A stretch of 64,000 nt of DNA from Penium margaritaceum. Taxonomy: Eukaryota; Streptophyta; Zygnematophyceae; Desmidiales; Peniaceae. Positions 59,977-64,000 of the stretch are shown piece by piece (positions within the stretch are counted from its first letter, which is position 1; each line of letters begins with the position of its first letter). Under the pieces are notes generated by a model that was given only the letters and a program-made list of their open reading frames with translations, was not told the DNA's origin and ran no database searches. Position numbers and translations under genes: made by a program. The DNA is taken from positions 49,574 to 113,573 of the forward strand of contig SZWC01003605.1 in NCBI GenBank assembly GCA_023375785.1, in the 5' to 3' direction.

Positions 59977-60115
59977 TTCTCGGCTGCCGCCGCCACCCCA
60001 GGGAGGAATTGCAATCCTATGCCGTAATCTTGGCATTGCGAGTCGATTCTACACGGTAGACCGGACTCACGAGTCTAGACCTGGTCTCGGAATCACAAGA
60101 CCTGAACTCGAGACC
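59774..60115. repeat. Poly-C runs and a 139-bp duplicated segment around a single N
   Basis: A run of about 31 C (59774-59804) precedes a 139-bp segment (59805-59943). A single N follows at 59944, then about 32 C (59945-59976) and an exact second copy of the segment (59977-60115). Two identical copies meeting at one N look like two overlapping contig ends joined without merging. A true tandem duplication is possible but less likely. Confidence 0.9.
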
Positions 60116-61137
60116 CAGGTTTTGGCTTACAGGCGTAGCGGGAGGATGATGAGGCTAGTCTGGATGGAGTTGATGAAGCAGATGAGGCAGCTGAAGAAGA
60201 CAGGAACGCTTATGACAGCTGAAGGAGGACAGAGAGAGGAGTCTCCTTGGAGAAAGGCAGACTTTGGGGTCAGGAAGTTTCGATGAAGATGGCGACAGGC
60301 GGCGGTTGGAATGTTGCTTGTGGCTGTTTTGGACAAACTGTCACCGATTGTTTGCCATGGGCATGGATTGGGCGTAGGGATTGATCAGGATGACGGGAAG
60401 TCATTCCAGTTTGAGGAACAGTCGGAGCAGTGCCACTGACTTCAGTTGCTTGATGCTCTGATACCATGTCTGAATAATGTAGCGAGTAGAGATGGCAATG
60501 GAAGACGCAGGCAAAAGTACGTCAATATACGAAAGTATGTTAGCTGGAAAATGGAGTCAAGGAGATGAGAGACAGCCCTAGGAGTTAGTCGCAGGAGCTT
60601 GAGAAGAAGTGATGCATCAGACAGAGGTGTGAGGTATACAGGTAGCCGGATGAGAGAGAGTTGAGGCGAAGCGAGAGTGGTGGATCAATGAGGATTGAGT
60701 GACAGAGCGGAAATGACGTAGCAAGGAGTCATGAAAGGAGAGTGGATGGCAAGGGCAGAGTTAGCTATGAGCAAGCAAAGCAAAGACACGGCGGCAAAGC
60801 CACAGAACCAAAGGCGAACAGGATGAAAAGAATGTTCCGGGTTAAACTATGAGGGAATGAACATCCTCCTTATATGAAAGGTACAACAGGACAAAGGAGT
60901 GGCAACGGCCTCTTATGCGCTAGCCGGACATTCTTGCGGTCAAACTGCTTACTAGGGGATCACTCGATATCGTGTCGTTGGTCGGCTATCACTGTCAACG
61001 GTTCGTGTAGGGTGTGACCGAGGTGATTCATGCCAAGGCTGAACCGTTTTTGAGAGTGCCCGGAATATCAGAGAGAAGGCGGAGGTTCGAGCAGGATGTT
61101 GAACTGATCTCAAAGAGAGGGTGACCCCAGCCACACA
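60116..61137 (-). mobile_element. 5' LTR, PBS and leader of a plant-type copia element (partial)
   Basis: The minus strand has a probable LTR (about 60467-61137, start TGTGTGG, end TTCAGACA), a PBS TGGTATCAGAGC (60455-60466) and about 340 bp of leader down to 60116. No coding domain is present. The LTR outer boundary rests only on TG...CA ends and on where the satellite begins. A minus-strand CATATAAGGAGG near 60870-60881 could be its TATA region. This is a different family from the element at 8650-14072, which uses the half-tRNA site. Confidence 0.65.
60455..60466 (-). promoter_or_regulatory. Canonical plant copia primer-binding site
   Basis: The + strand GCTCTGATACCA gives TGGTATCAGAGC on the minus strand, complementary to the 3' end of plant initiator tRNA-Met. 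It sits directly against the TG/CA boundary at 60467. Confidence 0.85.
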
Positions 61138-64000
61138 CAGTGAAACTCTTTGGGACTGGTCAGTGTCATATGCCTAGTTTGGTTTGTCATTGTGCATGGT
61201 AGCACTACCGTGCCAATACTTATTGAAGATCATTGTAATGACTTGTTGATAACTAATATTCCCAAACCATTGCCCCCCCACCCCCCCCTTGTACCATTTT
61301 CAAATTGTGTTATGATTTGTCAACATTGACCACACACAATGAACTCTTTGGTCATGATCAGTGACACATGCCTACGTTTGTTGGTCGTTGTGCATTGTAG
61401 CCACACCGTGCCACTAATTTTGAAGGACTTTGTACTTGCTACTTAATAAATAGTATTCCTAAACCATCTTTTCCCCTATGGCCATTTGTGATTTGTATTT
61501 TGAGGTGTCAACATTGACCACACACAGTGGAACTCTTTGGTCATGGTATGTGACATATGCCTACTTTCGTTGGTCATTGTGCATGGTAGCCACACCATTC
61601 AACTACGTACTGAATATCTTTGTACTTGCTAGTTAATAAAAAGTATTCCATAACCATTGTTTTCCCCTCTGACCATTTGTCACTCGTACCATGAATTGTG
61701 AACGTTGACCCATCGTAGTGAAGTCCTTTGCTCATGGTCAGTGACATATGCCTGCTTTGGCTGGTCATTCTGCATGGTGGCCACATCGTGCCACTACTTA
61801 ATGAAGGTCATTGTACTTGCTAGTTGATAACAAGAGAGTTTAAATCATTATACCTCTCTCTGAGCATGTCCATGTTGACCAAACGTTGTGGAAACCTTTG
61901 GTCATGGTCAGTGATACATGCCTACATTGGTTAATCATTGTGCATGGTATCAACAGCGTGCCACTACTTATTGAAGATTGTTGCATTTGCTAGTCGATAC
62001 GTAGTATTTCGAAACCATTGTTTCCCCCTCTGACCATTTGTGACTCGTTTTATGAGTTGTCAACGTTGACCACACAAAATGGCATTCTGTGGTCAAGGTC
62101 AGTGACGTACGCATAATTTTGTTGATCGTTGTGCATGGTAGCCACATCGTGCCACTACTTGCTATTTAATACCTAGTATTCACAAACCACTGTTCCCCCG
62201 CTGACCATGTGTGACTCCTGGCATGAGTTGTCAACATTGACCAGACATAGTGAAGTTCTTTTGGTCATGGTCATGGACATATGCCTACTTTGGTTGGTCA
62301 TTCTGCATGGTAGTCACATTGTGCCACTACTTATTGAATGTCTTTGTGCTTTCCACTTGATGCCTAGTGTTTCCAGACCATTGTTCCCCCTCTGACCATT
62401 TGTGACTCGTGTTATGGGTTGTCAGCATTGGTCACACACAGTGAAAGTCTGTGGTCATGGTCAATGACATTTGCCTATTTTGGTTGGTCATTGTGCATGG
62501 TAGCCACATAGAGACACTACTTAATAAAGGTCTTTGTACTTGCTAGTTGATAACTAGTATTTCCGAACCATTTTTTTCCCACTCTAACCATTTTTGAATT
62601 GTATTATGAGTTTGAAACGTTGACCCACCATAGTGGAATGATTTGGTCATGATCAGAGATACATGCACACTTTGGCTGGCCATGGTGCATGGTATCTATA
62701 CCGCACCCCTGCTTATTGAATGTGTTTGTATGTGCTAGTTGATAACTAGTGTTCCCAAACCATTATTTCCCCTCTGAAATGTTTTTACTTGTGTTATGAG
62801 TTGTCAGCGTTGACCCATCACAGTGAAATGCTTTGGTCATAGTTAGCGACATATGCCTACTGTGGTTGGTCATTGTGCATGGTAGCCACACCATGCCATT
62901 ACTTATTGAAGATCTTTGTACTTACTAGTTGATACCTAGTGTTCCAAGCCATTTTTTCACCCTTTGACCATTTGTAAATCGTGTTATGAATTGTCAACAT
63001 TGGCCACACACGGTGAACGTCTTTGGTTATGGTCAGTGACGTATGCCTAATTTGGGTGGTCATTGTGCATGGTAGCCACACAGTGCCACTACTCATTAAA
63101 GGTATTTGTACTTGCTAGGTGATAACTATTATTCCAAAACCTTTGTTTACCCCTCTGACCATTTGTACCTGCATGATGACTTGTGAATGTCGACCCATCA
63201 TAGTGGAATTCGTTGGTCATGATCAGTGACATATGCATACGTTGGTTCGTCATTGTGCATGGTAGCCACACTGTGCCACTACTTCTTGAACGTCTTTGTA
63301 CTTTCTAGTTGATAACTAGTGTTCCCAGACCATTGTTTCCCCTATGAACATTTGTGACTCGCGTTATGAGTTATCAACGCTGACCCATCATAGTGAAATT
63401 CTTGGACATAGTCAGTGAAATGTGCCTACTTTGGCTGGTCATTGTGCATGGTAGCCACACCATGCCACTACGTGTTGAATATCTTTCTAATTGCTAGTTC
63501 ATACCCAGTGTTTCCAAACCATTGTTTCCCCCTCTGACCACCCATGACTCGTGGTATGAGTTGTCGACAATAGCCATACATTGTGAAATTCTGTGGTCAT
63601 GGTCAATGGCATATGCCTAGTTTGGTTGGTCATTGAGTATGGTAGTCACACAGTGCCACTACCTATTACGGATCTTTATACTTGCTAGTTGATAACTAGT
63701 AGTCCCAACACATTGTTTCCCCCTCTGACCATTCGTGACTTGTATTATGAGTTGTGAATGTTGACACATCATTGTGGAATTCTTTGATCATGATCATTGA
63801 CATATGCATACTTTGGCAGGTCATTGTGCATGGTAGCCACACTGTGCCACTACTTATTGAAGGTCTTTGTACTTGCTAGTTGATACCTAGTGTTCCCAAA
63901 CCATTCTTTCCTCCTCTGACCATCTGTGACTCGTATTCTGATTTGTCAAAATTGACCCATCATAGTGAAATTCTTAAGCCACGGTCAGTGACATATGCCT
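61138..64000 (+). repeat. ~190-bp satellite array, about 15 units, open at the right edge
   Basis: The TGACATATGCC landmark recurs at 61163, 61362, 61551, 61742, 61912, 62103, 62275, 62465, 62657, 62848, 63038, 63228, 63417, 63607, 63798 and 63989. Most steps are 189-192 bp; two are about 171 bp (internal deletions) and the first is about 198 bp. Each unit also has GCATGGTAGCCACAC, GTGCCACTACTTATTGAA, a small palindrome CTAGTTGATAACTAG and CTCTGACCATTTGTGACTC. Neighbouring units differ by perhaps 10-20%. Near nucleosome length and head-to-tail, it has the form of a centromeric or heterochromatic satellite. No genes. Confidence 0.95.

Overview
This 64 kb window is repeat-rich nuclear DNA of a eukaryote. 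I find no host protein-coding gene, no intact RNA gene and no bacterial-type feature. Two Ty1/copia families are present. One fragment carries the canonical plant-type primer-binding site (complement of TGGTATCAGAGC), which points to the green lineage (land plant or streptophyte alga). That is an inference; I cannot name the species.

Layout. (1) 1-756: the 5' end (PBS and 689 bp LTR) of a minus-strand copia element whose body lies to the left of the window. (2) 757-8649: a 20-bp minisatellite (consensus TTCTCTGGCTTGCTCCACCG). (3) 8650-14072: a complete-ended, minus-strand copia element of 5,423 bp with two 689 bp LTRs, a 5-bp target duplication GTTCC, a PPT and a half-tRNA-type PBS; its coding part is decayed. 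(4) 14073-40956: the same minisatellite, same orientation. (5) 40957-42709: the minisatellite in inverted orientation, ending in a small copia integrase scrap (42710-42795). (6) 42796-54282: minisatellite, original orientation. (7) 54283-56284: a second inverted block, ending in a second integrase scrap (56285-56340). (8) 56341-59161: a decayed plus-strand copia fragment, gag to RNase H, without LTRs. (9) 59162-60115: one isolated unit of a 190-bp satellite, CAG-rich DNA, a perfect 26-bp-arm hairpin, and a 139-bp sequence present twice around poly-C runs and a single N (likely an assembly join). (10) 60116-61137: leader, plant-type PBS and probable LTR of a second copia family, minus strand. 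(11) 61138-64000: about 15 copies of the ~190-bp satellite, running off the window.

The minisatellite makes up roughly 48 kb (about 2,400 units). Its consensus has no stop codon in any of the six frames, so the many long open frames over it (up to ~620 codons) are expected from composition and are not called as genes. The array shows layered local duplications, mostly in multiples of 20 bp. It also holds two fold-back modules about 13.3 kb apart, each made of a plus arm, a ~390 bp spacer and an inverted arm starting at a GATC. This looks like satellite-dominated heterochromatin, perhaps pericentromeric, into which copia elements inserted. All alignments and counts were done by eye.
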